Source: Acheta domesticus (taxonomy: Eukaryota; Arthropoda; Insecta; Orthoptera; Gryllidae). Taken from it: DNA of 64,000 bases. Within the stretch, counting starts at the first letter, position 1, and every line of letters begins with the position of its first letter. The notes under the pieces were generated by a model. The model worked only from the letters and a program-made list of their open reading frames with translations. It ran no database searches and was not told the origin of the DNA. Made by a program: the position numbers and the translations under genes. This document shows, piece by piece, positions 1 through 10,967 of the stretch. The DNA is taken from positions 6,487,371 to 6,551,370 of the forward strand of contig JAHLJT010000631.1 in NCBI GenBank assembly GCA_031308135.1, read 5' to 3'.

Positions 1-771
1 AGAAGCAGTTTCGGCGTAAGATATCGTTTGTATATTATGAGCAGTTGATGTTAAATTGTAGTAGTTGTTTACTATATCCATGGTCTCGGGTAGTTCCACC
101 CGCGTAAGCAACTGGCACTCGAAGCCACAGTATTATGAGATGTTGCATAATATAAGGCATGATACGCAAATTATAATAAGACTAGAAGAAGTACTATAAA
201 ACACACACGAGAGCAAAGTGAACGATATTGTCGGTACCACGTGTAGCCGTCGGGGCATATTTTCTGGAACCCTCTGGAACCTAGTTGCGGAAGAGTGGGG
301 GACCTGATTATTTTATCGGCAGGACTATTATATCAAATGTATACATCAATTACCGATGCAAAATAGTTTCTGGTGCACGGGAGGAAATATTTCTGTTATT
401 ATATTTTGTCAAAAAAACTCGTTGCTATCATTTATTCTAATTCGACAATTGCTAAAAAGGAGTGACGGTAGGTATTCCGAGGTTCCAGAAAACGTGCGCG
501 CATACATAGGAATAGACTCTGAATAATCTACCTCTAAGAAACGTGTTGATCATTAAAGTTTCAAGCAAAAAGTATCTTGTCCTTTAGTCGTGAAAGAAAG
601 CACTAAATTATATTTCAATGAAAAAAGTAGGTGGATCAATGGACCAGGAAATAATAAGGAATACTAAGAACAGTAAACAATAATTACGTTGTCGGTCACA
701 TTTCTTATTACTAACACTCGTTATTAACTGTAACATATTTACAGATTCAATATCTACAACGAAATAAACTT
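1..771. other. AT-rich stretch, no gene seen
   Basis: No open frame of note, no splice-framed exon, no RNA gene and no inverted-repeat element could be supported here. The next feature starts at the family A hallmark near 772. Confidence 0.6.
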
Positions 772-2310
772 AACTAGTGGTGCTACAGAATGACACAGAC
801 TTTCCCGTATTAGTTTTCTATTTCCTTGGGTCTTCGCTAGCTATTCAGAATTGCCACAAACTCTTTCTTGCCAGCTGTCATCTACCACCGCCAAAAGTAC
901 ATTTTTTTGGTCATTTTCTTAATTTTTCGGTTTCCTATTGGTAGAACGGAAACATTAATTTTAGAATATTAAAGAACACAAAAACCGAGTCATAAATGGC
1001 AATTTTCTTTTAAAAATTATGTGCCATTTAAGAAAAAATGACGTTTTAGCGCTACTAAAAATGCGAAATTTGAAGCTCATTTTCACAGAAAAATACTTCA
1101 TTTAAAGTTATTTGAAGCACGTACACTCACAAATATAATAATCTTTACAAATTGCTGGTAATGTGCATATTAAAGATATGAGAGATCATTCAAAAAAATT
1201 ACAATTATGTAATTTTTGAAAAAACAAAAAAATAACTCAAAATAAACTTTACGCTGTACTAAAGAGAGTTATTAGCACTATCCGTTACAAAAGTTTGAAG
1301 AAAAACATTGCAGTCATATATGAGAAAATGGCGTTTGAGCGTTTCTGAAAATGCAAAATTTTGAGCTAGTTTTCACAGAAAACGGTTGTGTTTTCGAGAA
1401 ATTTTACTTGACATAATTTAAAGCACATGTACTCGTAAATATAATAATGTGAAAAAATCGCCGCTAATGTAAATATTATCGACGTGAAAAACATGTGCAA
1501 ACATTTACATTTTTGTAATGTTTGAAAAAAACAACCTATAGAGGAATATGGATTTTATGTCATCTGATAGAGTACATTTACCACTATCTCTACCAAAAGT
1601 TTAAAGAAAAACTTGGAGCCGTTTTTGAGAAAATCTTGTTTTTGTAATTTTTTAAAATTGTACATATTGCACGCAATATTGCGCGAAAAATATGAAAATT
1701 TTCAAAAAAAATGTAGATGACCTGAAAGAAAGAACTCACTATGAAGAAAAAAATTATTTGAAGGAACAATCTCTATCTTCAATTTTGTAGTTGGAGAAAG
1801 ACACCGAAAACAATTCAAACTTTCACAATTTTCGAAAATTCAAAGTTATTCGTGAAAATAGGACCTCAGCCATGTTAATAAGTGTATTTTACTCTATTCA
1901 TACAAGAAATTTAAAGAAAAAACTTGGAGTCGTTTTTGAGAAAAGTTTGAAAATCCCCGGGGGGCTTCTTATAAAGTACCCCCAAATTTTGAAGAATCTT
2001 TTTCAAAATCTCAAAGCTTTGACTAGAACCAGATCGGCCGGGAAATATCCATTTTAGAAGAAATCGTACGTATGGTGTAGGCACTAACAGTGTTCACAGA
2101 CGGACAGACGGACGTTTTCCTTTCAATTGGGTTTTCGGTATCAAGAACCTAGAAAACAGGGTTTCTGGCTACACCACGTGTTAGGGGAATTTTTTTCTTA
2201 ATTTAGCAACTAGTTTTATCCACTTTTCACTTTCCCGTATACGTACGTATACACGGAGTGATATACGTAGTATAGGGAAAGTTATGTAAAGCTGCGCGAA
2301 AAAATGGCCA
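772..2310 (+). repeat. Family A repeat, copy 1 (longest)
   Basis: This is the longest copy of an interspersed repeat seen at least six times in the window. It starts with the hallmark aactagtggtgctacag followed by actttcccg. The body is AT-rich and contains tttaaagaaaaaacttgg, gtcgtttttgagaaaa and a run of GGAC/AGAC units (cagacggacagacggacg near 2098). After that come tttcggtatcaagaacc and a 3' segment with gggaaagttatgtaaagctg. A palindrome-rich stretch around 2235-2285 carries tacgtacgta. No conserved protein is encoded; the 88-codon frame at 1791 is not shared as a protein by the other copies. It is probably a non-autonomous element, but its class is unknown to me. Confidence 0.7.
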
Positions 2311-3047
2311 ATTTTCGGCGGAAAAAAATTCATTGCCGGGCCGTGAAAACGAAGAAGTGGATAAAACCAGAGGATCCAAGTATTTCTAGAGTGTCAACTA
2401 CGCTATGCTGATCTGTTTTGCTGCGATTTAATCTTCTATCTGCGTCATCTTACTTGTTGGGCTGCCGTTTACGAACCCAATAGACGCTTCGAGAAACGGG
2501 TTCAGGAACCCGATGAAAAATTCAGACGTCGGGCTACATGCCGTCGTCTCAGCAGCGGTCAGTGTCTGCCAAGTGGATCAGCTCGGTGGTCACGTAAGCT
2601 TTCGTACTTCCTCCTCAGAAAAATATTCAGTTTTGAAACTGACCTATTTGTATAATTGCGAATATGTGATTACGGATTAGCAGTATTTCATGCGATATGT
2701 ATGAGAGTAATTTTAAAAAACTCAGTGTTTTTAGTCAATATTAATATCCCTTTATATATTAGAATATGATAAGGAGTATTAGTCAAATATATGTTTAAAT
2801 AATATTTTGCGAACAATTTATGCAAATAAAATTACTGAACTTTACTGATAATACTGTTCTCATGTTCATAGTTTTGTTTATATTTAATTTTCACATTAAC
2901 ATTTTAAAAATTATATTTTACGTCAAATAAGAATTTATTCAGTGAAAAAGGTGAGTAAATCTTGTCTTAGTATGTCCAATACACATCAGTTTTTCAGATT
3001 GCTACATTAAATGTAACGAGACTTGTAATTTACTCTTCGGGTTTAGT
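2311..3047. other. No gene seen
   Basis: AT-rich sequence after the family A copy. I see no exon, RNA gene or transposon signature. Confidence 0.5.
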
Positions 3048-3135
3048 GGCCGTCCGTAAATTATTTAATGCAAATCTCGAGTATTTTCTACCCCCCTCTT
3101 TCCTTTGTAATGCACCCGTAACGCGCGGTTGAACA
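3048..3135 (+). repeat. Fragment of the GGCCGTCC-type MITE
   Basis: The stretch ggccgtccgtaaatt, then tgcaaat-tcgagta and a C-rich centre, matches the left part of the better preserved element at 16273-16427. It covers only the left end and part of the centre. Confidence 0.6.
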
Positions 3136-4520
3136 ATTTGTATTTATTTTACTTATGTTGAATATTAAAATTCTTGATAATCAAAGTAGAAATTAGCACC
3201 TAACAATAAGATTGGGGCAGATTGTAAGTGAAAGAAGACTTGGGCGAGAAATGATTGAAAAGTAGGGAAAAGATTTTACGGTGCGTCACCTTTTCAAAAA
3301 TATAGCTGGTTTCAAATAGATAGTTTAGTATTATGTATTTGGGGGATAAAATGAAGGGAAATAAACACAATTTGCTGCACCCTTTTGCATCTTTTCATGA
3401 GATTACTACATTTTGCCTCCTTTTTCCCTCCTTTTGTATGCTTCGGTACCTATATCTCCACTCTTTTCTGCGTTTTTAAACGATTGGGCAATAAAAGTGT
3501 ATTTTTTCTCTTTCTGAACAGCTTTTTAAAATGTCTTCAGAAGTCAACAATATTAAATATTAGAATATATTTTACGTAACCCCCAGTAATTTATATTCCA
3601 GCAACAATGGTCAATCTACAGCTGTAAAGTCAAATTTAAATTTTGACAGTGTTACTGCCACAGTTTAACCCTTTCCCGCTGGATTTAACGTGCTACCCCA
3701 GGCAAATTGGGGCATTTAAATATGCCCTTGTCATCGTGATTACCCATGCCATCGTGTCGCCGTCAATACTAAAAGAGCACTGGCAACGCTTGTGGATTTG
3801 GAGGGGAAAGGAGAGGGGAGTCAGAGGAAATTACTTGTGGTCGCCAGGGCACCGAGGTTCGCCCGTGGGCAAGTGCTCGTGCGGGCGCAGTTTGACACGC
3901 CTGCGAAGCACGTTCTACTACGCGATCCGTAAGAAAAATAAGTTCAGTTAGTACTTGCAATTGTTCAACAGCCTTCTATGTACTACAGTGTTGGATAAAG
4001 GATTATGAATTACCTCGTACGGACTCTACAAAGAAGAAAAATTTGTTGCAAAATGATACGTTTATTCTAGAAACTGAGTTCATGTAACCGATTTAAGCCT
4101 TAATACAGTTGCTTCAGCAGCACCTTTTTTGCACCTTTTTGCATGTACCTTCAAAATATTTCCCCCCTTTTACGACCATTATTTGCCTTAATTTACGACC
4201 TTAATATCCTTTCCATATTGATCAGCCATGCACACGCCGTTGTGGGTGATGCAAGAGAGTCTACAACGCCAATTTAAATGGATTCTAGAGTACTCTTTAT
4301 TTCAGTTTTTAATATTCTCTTCGTAATTTTACAGATTAAAAAAAGTTGAAAATATATTTCCATTTATTGTAACAATTTACAACTAATAACTTTATGTTTT
4401 TAAAACAAATTAATTAGTTAATATTTTAATGTTTTAGTACAGGTCTCGAAAAAAGAATTATTTCAACAACTGTTGAAAAATGTAAAAAAATGTATCAATG
4501 ATATGTAACACTTAACTAAT
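3136..4520. other. No gene seen between two MITE fragments
   Basis: About 1.4 kb of AT-rich sequence with short C/T-rich patches. The 102-codon frame at 3643 has no recognisable domain and no splice context. I see no transposase signature. Confidence 0.5.
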
Positions 4521-4607
4521 ACTCCCCTATCCCTACTAAACGCAGCATAACGCTGCCTCAGATCCCCTCCCTCCCCATTTAGCGTTAAGTAATTTAGGGA
4601 CGATACC
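4521..4607 (+). repeat. Fragment of the GGCCGTCC-type MITE (right part)
   Basis: The segment acgcagcataacgctgcc, followed by a C-rich stretch and tagcgttaagtaattt, matches the right half of the element at 16273-16427. It overlaps the 3048-3135 fragment in the central region, so the two are separate partial copies rather than one cleanly split element. Confidence 0.6.
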
Positions 4608-5139
4608 TTATTTATCATTTATGTGTTTCTCTCAACTGTCTATTTTCATCTTTGACTTTCATACATTTTTTCCTTGGTTTCCTCATCTGTTTCTCTCTTC
4701 AGCTCTTACCCTCTACATTCTCCTCTTCCTCCATCTCCACCGAATCGAGCTATCATCAGAAGAGAGACACTCGCTGCACATCGCGTTATGTCGAATGACC
4801 TCAAGGTTATCACCCAGCGCGGCCGTCACCCGATCTACCACAGCCTCCACCGGCGAGGCCTTCTGGATTCCCCTCTCTCGACTGCACCACACCACGGGTC
4901 GAACAGCGACTGATCCAAGATGCTTTCGCAGAAAAATGATAAGAAAGAGGAAGGTCAACATTGTCACTGATTCTTAAAGAATAGAAGAAAACGAAGAATG
5001 TAATAATGCAATCTCCAAACGACCTTCAAGTCATGTTTTAAGCTTTTATAACTTGACGAGTGTTTACAGAATTCTATCTCAACTGTGTGGGGAACGCACC
5101 ATTTTTTACCACTCTTACATATACACGAGGCAGAAATGA
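4608..5139. other. No gene seen
   Basis: Contains a pyrimidine-rich patch (4660-4745) and a moderately GC-rich segment (4745-4925) with overlapping short frames on both strands. None carries a domain I recognise. Confidence 0.4.
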
Positions 5140-5511
5140 AAAGAAAAAATTTGGAGCCGTTTTTGAGAAAATAATAGTTAAAAAATTTCACGTGAAATTA
5201 CGCACAAATTACTAATATTTTTGAAAAATTGTACGTGTTCTTATTTGAAGATCTGTCTTAGGGCAACAGATTTCATTCCGCAAAAATGTCCATCTTCGAT
5301 ATTGTTGGAAGACACCAAAACAATTTTGAACTTTTTGCAAATTAGAGATAACGAAAATGAGACCTGAGCCATGCTTTTAATCGTCCTTTAGTCTCTTATA
5401 TAAAAAATCCTCAAAAATCAAAATATCCGTCTCAAATTCGCAGCGCGTGGTGTTCGTTTAGATCGATCCAAGGAAGTCAATTTTGGGGAAAATAGTCGGA
5501 ATGGTTTAGGC
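5140..5511 (+). repeat. Family A repeat, copy 2, left part
   Basis: Begins in the family A body (agaaaaaatttggagccg) and runs to ggtttaggc. There it is interrupted by the hAT element at 5512-6700; the rest of the copy resumes at 6709. The break lies exactly at the 8-bp duplication GTTTAGGC. Confidence 0.7.
5504..5511. repeat. 8-bp target site duplication, left copy
   Basis: GTTTAGGC directly before the hAT left end is repeated without mismatch at 6701-6708 directly after the right end. The length of 8 bp is diagnostic of hAT-superfamily insertion. Confidence 0.85.
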
Positions 5512-6700
5512 CAGCGCTCATCAGAAAGGCGATTTGGGAGCAAAGAGCCGTCGGCAGTGGCTGCAGCGGATGGAGGGAGCAGCAGCGGGAGCGAGCAAAG
5601 CCTGCTTCGCGAGGCGCCCCCCCCCCGGTCGTTGAGAGGTAGAGGCGATAGGGCGGGCACCTCAGTTTCAGACAAGACGACTTTGCAAGTGGAAGCAAGT
5701 GGCTCTCGAAATAATAGTCCGTTAATTTTTAAAATAAATCGGAAGAACTGTTTTTTTCTCAAAAAAATGGAGATAATATAAAATGTTTGGTTTGTCATAA
5801 AACTTTTAATCATGTTAAAGAGTGTAATCTAAAGATTCATTATACGATTACTCATGCAGCTAAGTACAACAAAAACACCGATGAAAAACATCATTTGAAA
5901 ATAGATTTCAATAAATTTCTGATATGGGATCAGAGTTCAAAATTTTTGCTTTACCAGTTTCAATGTTGATAGCGTAAATCCGATTTACAGTTTGAAATAT
6001 TAGATCTTTAAAATGATACAGATTTGAAAGACAAATTCCAGCACAAGGAAGATGTACTTCATTTTTACAAAAACTTTCCCTAGCGATAGTTTCCTAATTT
6101 CCACAAGCATGCTGCAAAAGTTTAAGTTTGTTTGAATCTATAAATGTTTGTGAGCAATTTTTTTCTAGTATGAAAATTTGTACATTTGTAGATCTGAGAA
6201 GTTCTCTCACAGATCACAACTTGGCAAATGTTTTGAAGTTAAGTTGCGCTCAATCATTTGGGCCAATATTGAACGTATTGTGCGAGAAAAAATATTTTTA
6301 AAATGAAGAAAGAATTACTACGCAAGATCTCTTAAGAGTAATAGTAGGCACTTTCTGGTAGTTTAATGGCATTATAACACTTAGATAAATATATTTACAT
6401 TATTTTTGACAATTCAACATTCAGTCATTATTACTGTCGCAAACTTTCTCAAGGTATTTGCTGAAATTATTTCCTTGCCCGAATTATTTCTTTAATTATT
6501 GTTATCTTGTGTTAGTAGAGGTGACAATAACTATCTGCAGACAATGGTAATGGCTGTTTTGGTATTTGCGCTTGAAGACGGTACTAAGATGTCTATGGAC
6601 AAAATCACGTCAGTGCTCCGCTGCGCTGGGCCGCGGCCGCGCGCTGAGAGCCAGAAGCAATCGGTCACAGCTCGACGGAGCGAAAACGTGATGAGCCCTG
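5512..6700 (+). mobile_element. Internally deleted hAT element with TIRs and 8-bp TSD
   Basis: A 1189-bp element bounded by inverted ends CAGCGCTCATCA and, read on the minus strand from the other end, CAGGGCTCATCA (one mismatch in 12). It is flanked by a perfect 8-bp direct repeat, GTTTAGGC. CAGNG termini and 8-bp duplications are typical of hAT transposons. Inside lie a GC-rich leader (5520-5660), an N-terminal BED-like zinc finger segment, a C-terminal dimerisation segment and a GC-rich tail (6605-6690). An autonomous hAT is usually over 2 kb, so the catalytic centre has been lost. It sits inside a family A copy and is therefore younger than that copy. Confidence 0.85.
5740..6310 (+). pseudogene. 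hAT transposase relic (BED finger plus C-terminal dimerisation part)
   Basis: Around 5780-5905 the translation has CLVCHKTFNHVKECNLKIHY then THAAKYNKNTDEK. This fits the BED-type zinc finger region (C-x2-C ... H) at the start of Charlie/ZBED5/GTF2IRD2-like hAT transposases. Around 5985-6290 a decayed frame gives LQFEILDL, NDTDLKDKFQ, FPNFHKHAAKV and, after frame changes, a FF-S-MK-like stretch and LANVLKLSCAQS. This is the usual order of the hAT C-terminal dimerisation region. Several stops (for example TAA after ILDL) and frameshifts are present, and the RNase H-like catalytic core between the two parts is missing. No function can be expected; homology is judged by eye. Confidence 0.75.
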
Positions 6701-6708
6701 GTTTAGGC
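6701..6708. repeat. 8-bp target site duplication, right copy
   Basis: GTTTAGGC, identical to 5504-5511, directly after the hAT right end. Confidence 0.85.
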
Positions 6709-6930
6709 GCTAGCGTAGACCATAGACGGATAGACGACTGACGACTGACGACTGACAGAACGACAGCTATTTTACCCTCAATCGACTTTTAGGAATCGAG
6801 GACCCACAAAACCTGGATTCTAACTACACAACGTATTAGAGGAAGTAATATAAAATTTGAGATTTTCTGTCGAAAAATCGCCTTTTTCCGGCACTTTCTC
6901 CTTACGAAGTAAAGTATAAAAGAAATAAAA
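6709..6930 (+). repeat. Family A repeat, copy 2, right part
   Basis: Resumes the family A copy broken by the hAT element. It contains gcgctagcgtagacc, three near-identical gacgactgac units, ccctcaatcgacttttagg, gaggacccacaaaacctg and the 3' tgtcgaaaaatcgcc segment. Confidence 0.7.
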
Positions 6931-8934
6931 ATGAATCTAATAACCACTTACGCGAAGCTTACATAAGTTTCAGGTTTGCATTCAGAACCACTGACTTATA
7001 AACAGTTGGTTGCTTGGGTGAGAGATTTAGTTGTGCCTCCAGTGCCTACGAGGTCCAGATGTTAACAAACATTAGGCGCGCAGACTCCATGAAGTCCGGT
7101 TAGGTACTGATGGCCTAGCAAAGGAAATATTTTTTTCGGTTAATATATATTACTTCGTACAGCAGTGTTTGTCTCTGGATAGGAATTGTACCGTGGCACA
7201 ACTATGCGATCTCAGCGTTCAGGTTTGAAGAATGCAGGTTTTACTTCATTATTTAACGTAAAAATTTGGAGTGCGAAGTTCTATTAGCAGAAGTGCACGT
7301 TTTCTTCAACTGAGGAATCCCTATCCTAACTCATACTATGTTAAATTGATTTGTGAATACATTTAGCAGAGCTCTTTTTAGCAAGAATTGATATGGCAAT
7401 ATTCACACACGTCTCATAAAATCTATTTGCAAAGGCAAATAAGTTACAGAATTATTGGCGTATCCTACTTAAACAAACTGAGAACATGGATAATGATTAT
7501 TTGAAGAACTATATACTCCACTGTGCCCGAGAATATGTGTACAAATAGTGAAGCTACATTGATGTCCAGAAGCCAAACAGCGGGCCATCTCAGTATTTGC
7601 TCAAAAGATCAGGGAAAGTGGACGAAAATCCTGATCGAGATGGAGGTCATTAAACCAAGAGCTGAAGTGCTTGTTACATGCTTATTTAGCCTTTCAGAAT
7701 TATACACTACAAACGGAAATAAATATGTTAAATATTATTGTTAAAATAAATATTTTCCTTTTTGATGTCAAGTGGAGTTTGTAATTATAACTTGTGAATC
7801 AACTTTATGTTTAATGACATTTGGCAAGTGTTGTAAAATAATGTACACATCTGTAATTATTTCTACTGCAATTGTATGAGTAGTATCCAATTGTATCTCG
7901 TACCTAGAATTAGATGGATGCAGCTCGTTGCATAATGGTAGTCACTATGATACAGCATGATTATAGTTGAGATATTTGGCCAATCACAGCAAAGTTTGAG
8001 AAGTAATCAATCATTGTTCATAGTTCCTTTAAATATTTCGTTGCATATTGTAAATTACTGTGCCGAGATAGCCCAAGGTGGTGACGATAAACTGCATATA
8101 CCCTTCCCTGTTTCCCAAACTTAGAAGAAAAATCAAAATATTGAATCCCCTTGGGGACAACCAGTTATTAAGCTGATAAAACAGACTCTGAACTTCGATA
8201 ACATCTCTTTAATAATTTGAATCCTAATCTGACTACTGTACTGCTCATTTGAAATCAGACTGCTTATGCTTATGCAGTGCCACCTGGAGAATAGGTTAAT
8301 GTCCGCTAGGTGGCGTTGGCTGAACACAATGTGCCAGCTGTCACCTAACCATTCAGTGTTAAGGTATATCTTGTAATATCTATAATTAGTTATAGAAAAG
8401 TACCGCATGAAACTCGATGTAAAGGATATTAATACAATCGTATGAAGTTTACGATACTCGCGACCAATGACTTATTGACGTTAAGAAATACGGTGATACA
8501 TGAAGAAATAGAGACATCTAAGTTTGTCTCGTTTTAATCGTTATGTATGTATCGTTATAATCGTTGTGCTGTTCCAGAAACTACAGTCGCATTTGTATCT
8601 GGAATTAGCAAATCAAGAATTATGTTATGACTGACATTAGCGAATTAGTTTCCATACATTCTGCATGATTGTGAGTAAAGCACATTATTACTATTCAGAC
8701 AAAACCTGAATTTGCATCCAAACAAATATCTTCATCGATCAGTTGAACATTTTCTCCGCTCACGAAAACACTGTCAACGTCTACAAATATGTGGTGTCCA
8801 AAAGGGGAAGGGGGAGACGGGGGGCTTTCGTAACTAGGAAAATGAAAATTTAATTTCGAGTCACCTTGCACTACTGAGGGAAGAAATATGGATTCATTGG
8901 AAACTTTAAATATGGTTCTTCAAGCGATTCTTAC
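6931..8934. other. No gene seen (2 kb)
   Basis: AT-rich sequence without supportable exon, RNA gene or transposase. The 73-codon frame at 7523 and the 91-codon frame on the minus strand at 8133 show no domain. A pair of CTCF-like motifs lies at 8277-8316. Confidence 0.5.
8277..8316. promoter_or_regulatory. Two divergent CTCF-like motifs
   Basis: On the + strand CCGCTAGGTGGCGT (8303-8316) fits the CTCF core CCASYAGRKGGCRS at about 12 of 14 positions. On the minus strand TCTCCAGGTGGCAC (8277-8290) fits equally well. They point away from each other, 12 bp apart. This is motif matching by eye; such motifs also occur inside repeats. Confidence 0.3.
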
Positions 8935-9410
8935 CGGAGGAGGTGGAGCAAGCCATCAACTGATGTCACTGCAAGGCCTCGTACCTACATTCGAGTCCAG
9001 ATGGGACAGGATTTTCGACACTAGCTAGATAGCTAGGTCGAATTGTCACTGGAGGAGAATTCTAGCGCCCGGCTGCTCTGATCAGTAGTTTCCAGTGTTT
9101 TCTCCGATCAACGCCAGGTGAATGCCGGAGCGGTTCCATAATAAAAGACCCACGGACAGAGCGCGATCTTTCATCCCCTTCCTTATCCTACCCTCACGCC
9201 TTACTTACACACGTACACTTACATGCATTACACCACGTGCCGGGAGACTAGACGGGCGCTTAGAACTTGTCCGGACTGAAGCGGTGCCCCGCTGGTGGGA
9301 GATACCTGGTTGAGAAAACCCGCTAGCGAACTGGTAGGATTTCATTATCCAGGGGGAAGATAACCGCTACCCCCTCAATAAAAACATGCACTCCACTTAG
9401 TAAGGCTAGT
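8935..9410 (+). repeat. tRNA-derived SINE, copy 1
   Basis: A copy of a SINE of about 450-500 bp. The head holds a B-box-like cattcgagtcc near 8990, then gacactagctagatagctag, gaggagaattctagcg, a tctgatcagtagtttcc segment and ttttctccgatcaacgcc. The tail holds gcgcgatctttcatccc, gccgggagac, ggtgggagatacctggttg and aaaacatgcactccactta. Five related copies lie in the window. The 63-codon frame at 9122 is a by-product. Confidence 0.75.
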
Positions 9411-9815
9411 GAACATAGCCGTGGACGCTCCCGGAATTACCAATCAGTCAAGAGATTCTTACTCCTTGTTTGCAACACGTAATGCTGAAAAATACCACTA
9501 TTTTCTGTAAACGTTACAGGCAATTTGTATTTGTTCTTATTGTTAATAAATTATTTATTATTATTGTCATTAAATACTTCCTATAACTTATTCAAACATT
9601 TCAATATTCCTGTGTGTGTACATATTACAAACATGAAGCTGATTCTCACGCGAACAACTTTACTGCCTTACAGAATATTTACAATCTATTTCTACAAAAC
9701 CACAGCACAAAACACATACACATTGTAATAGTGACACATGGCCTGTAACTAATCCGCTTTCCTACGCTCCCTTTTTATGTGGTACTTCCTCCTATGAACT
9801 ACATTATCGCAAACA
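9411..9815. other. No gene seen
   Basis: AT-rich sequence between the SINE and the CpG-rich patch. Confidence 0.5.
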
Positions 9816-9819
9816 AGTC

Positions 9820-10163
9820 ACAACCATTTGTGTATAATCGCGATGGCCATCTGCGCGTCCCGGAAACGAACATTTGCCTTTGAAAAAAGGGCGAGCGGAC
9901 CGCCCGCGGTGCTGCATTGCAAACGCGTTTTATGTTTTCTGTTTTCTGTCGCGTCGCGCGCCGTCAATCGCACCTGCGCGCGCGGCGCTCCCGAGCCCCG
10001 AAACAAAAGCCGAGCGGGTCACGCGGGGGCGGATGCGCCGGCTTTTGTTCCGCTTCCGGGGCGCGCCGCGACCCCGCTCCGCCCCCGCTCCCGCCCCCCG
10101 CTGGCCCGACCCGCCTCCACTAGCCGTTCCACGGAGGCCCCCGAATGGAGATACGCGGCAACT
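9820..10163. other. CpG-rich island
   Basis: A sharp switch from AT-rich surroundings to very GC- and CpG-rich sequence (gcgcgcggcgctcccgagcc, gggcggatgcgcc and the like), ending abruptly at the family A start at 10164. Several frames are open on both strands only because stop codons are scarce in GC-rich DNA; their products are Arg/Pro/Ala-rich without a domain. It could be a promoter or first exon of an unseen gene, or a GC-rich transposon fragment. I see no TATA box or clear donor. Confidence 0.4.
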
Positions 10164-10860
10164 AAAAACTAGTGGTGCTAAAACAGCACGTACTTTCTCA
10201 CCCGTATTTTCATGCAAAATTACCCAAATTATCGAAAAAATGTACGTAACCTTATTTCAATATCTAACTTAAAGGAACAGATTTAACTAAGGGAAAAATC
10301 TTTCTTTAATGTTTTAGTTGTAGGAAGACTCCGAAAAAATTTTGAAGTTTTGCAATATTCGAAAAAGCGGTTTTCAGAGAACATGAGACCTTGACTATTC
10401 TCCTACAAATTGTTCACATTATCCACAGCAAAATTTACTAAAAAACGATGGAGCAATTGTTTTTTTCAAAATTCCTAAAATGTCCCAGTGGCTTCACCCT
10501 CCCCCGCAAAAAATTAAAATATCGGTTTGAAATTCGAGGGGCCGCGACATCAGCCAATTGATTGAGGTATATCGATTTTGGAGAAATTTTCACTCTCAAT
10601 CACAGTGAATGGTTTAACCGCTAGCGTTGTTCGCAGACCGACGGACGGACAGACAGACGTTTTACTATCATTCTATTTTTCGGTATCAAGGAACCACAAA
10701 ACAAGGATGGCGTGATAGAGTATTTTTTGTCTAAATTTAACAACTGGATTATTCACTTTTTCGTTCCCTGGGCCCCGCAATAAAAGTTTTTCTGCCGAAA
10801 ATTCGCAGTTTTTCGCGCAGCATTAAATAACTTTCTCACTATTCCGGAGCGAGAAATTAG
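10164..10860 (+). repeat. Family A repeat, copy 3
   Basis: Starts aactagtggtgctaaaacag with actttctcacccg. It has the body motifs, then gaccgacggacggacagaca (10637-10656), tttttcggtatcaaggaacc and the 3' end gcagcattaaataactttc. Confidence 0.75.
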
Positions 10861-10967
10861 AAATCCGATGTTGGGCAAAAATTGTACATGAATGAGTGCT
10901 GAGGACAATTAGGAATGCAAATAAGAACTAACGTGTCATCAAATGGGAGTGTGTTAAACAATAAAGA

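Noticed and set aside
3048..4607. One GGCCGTCC MITE split by a 1.4-kb insertion
   Set aside because: Both fragments contain the central gtaacgc region, so they overlap in the element and cannot be two halves of one copy cut at a point.
4713..4967. Minus-strand frame with an apparent ordinary amino acid composition
   Set aside because: No family recognised and no splice-supported exon; the opposite strand is equally open.
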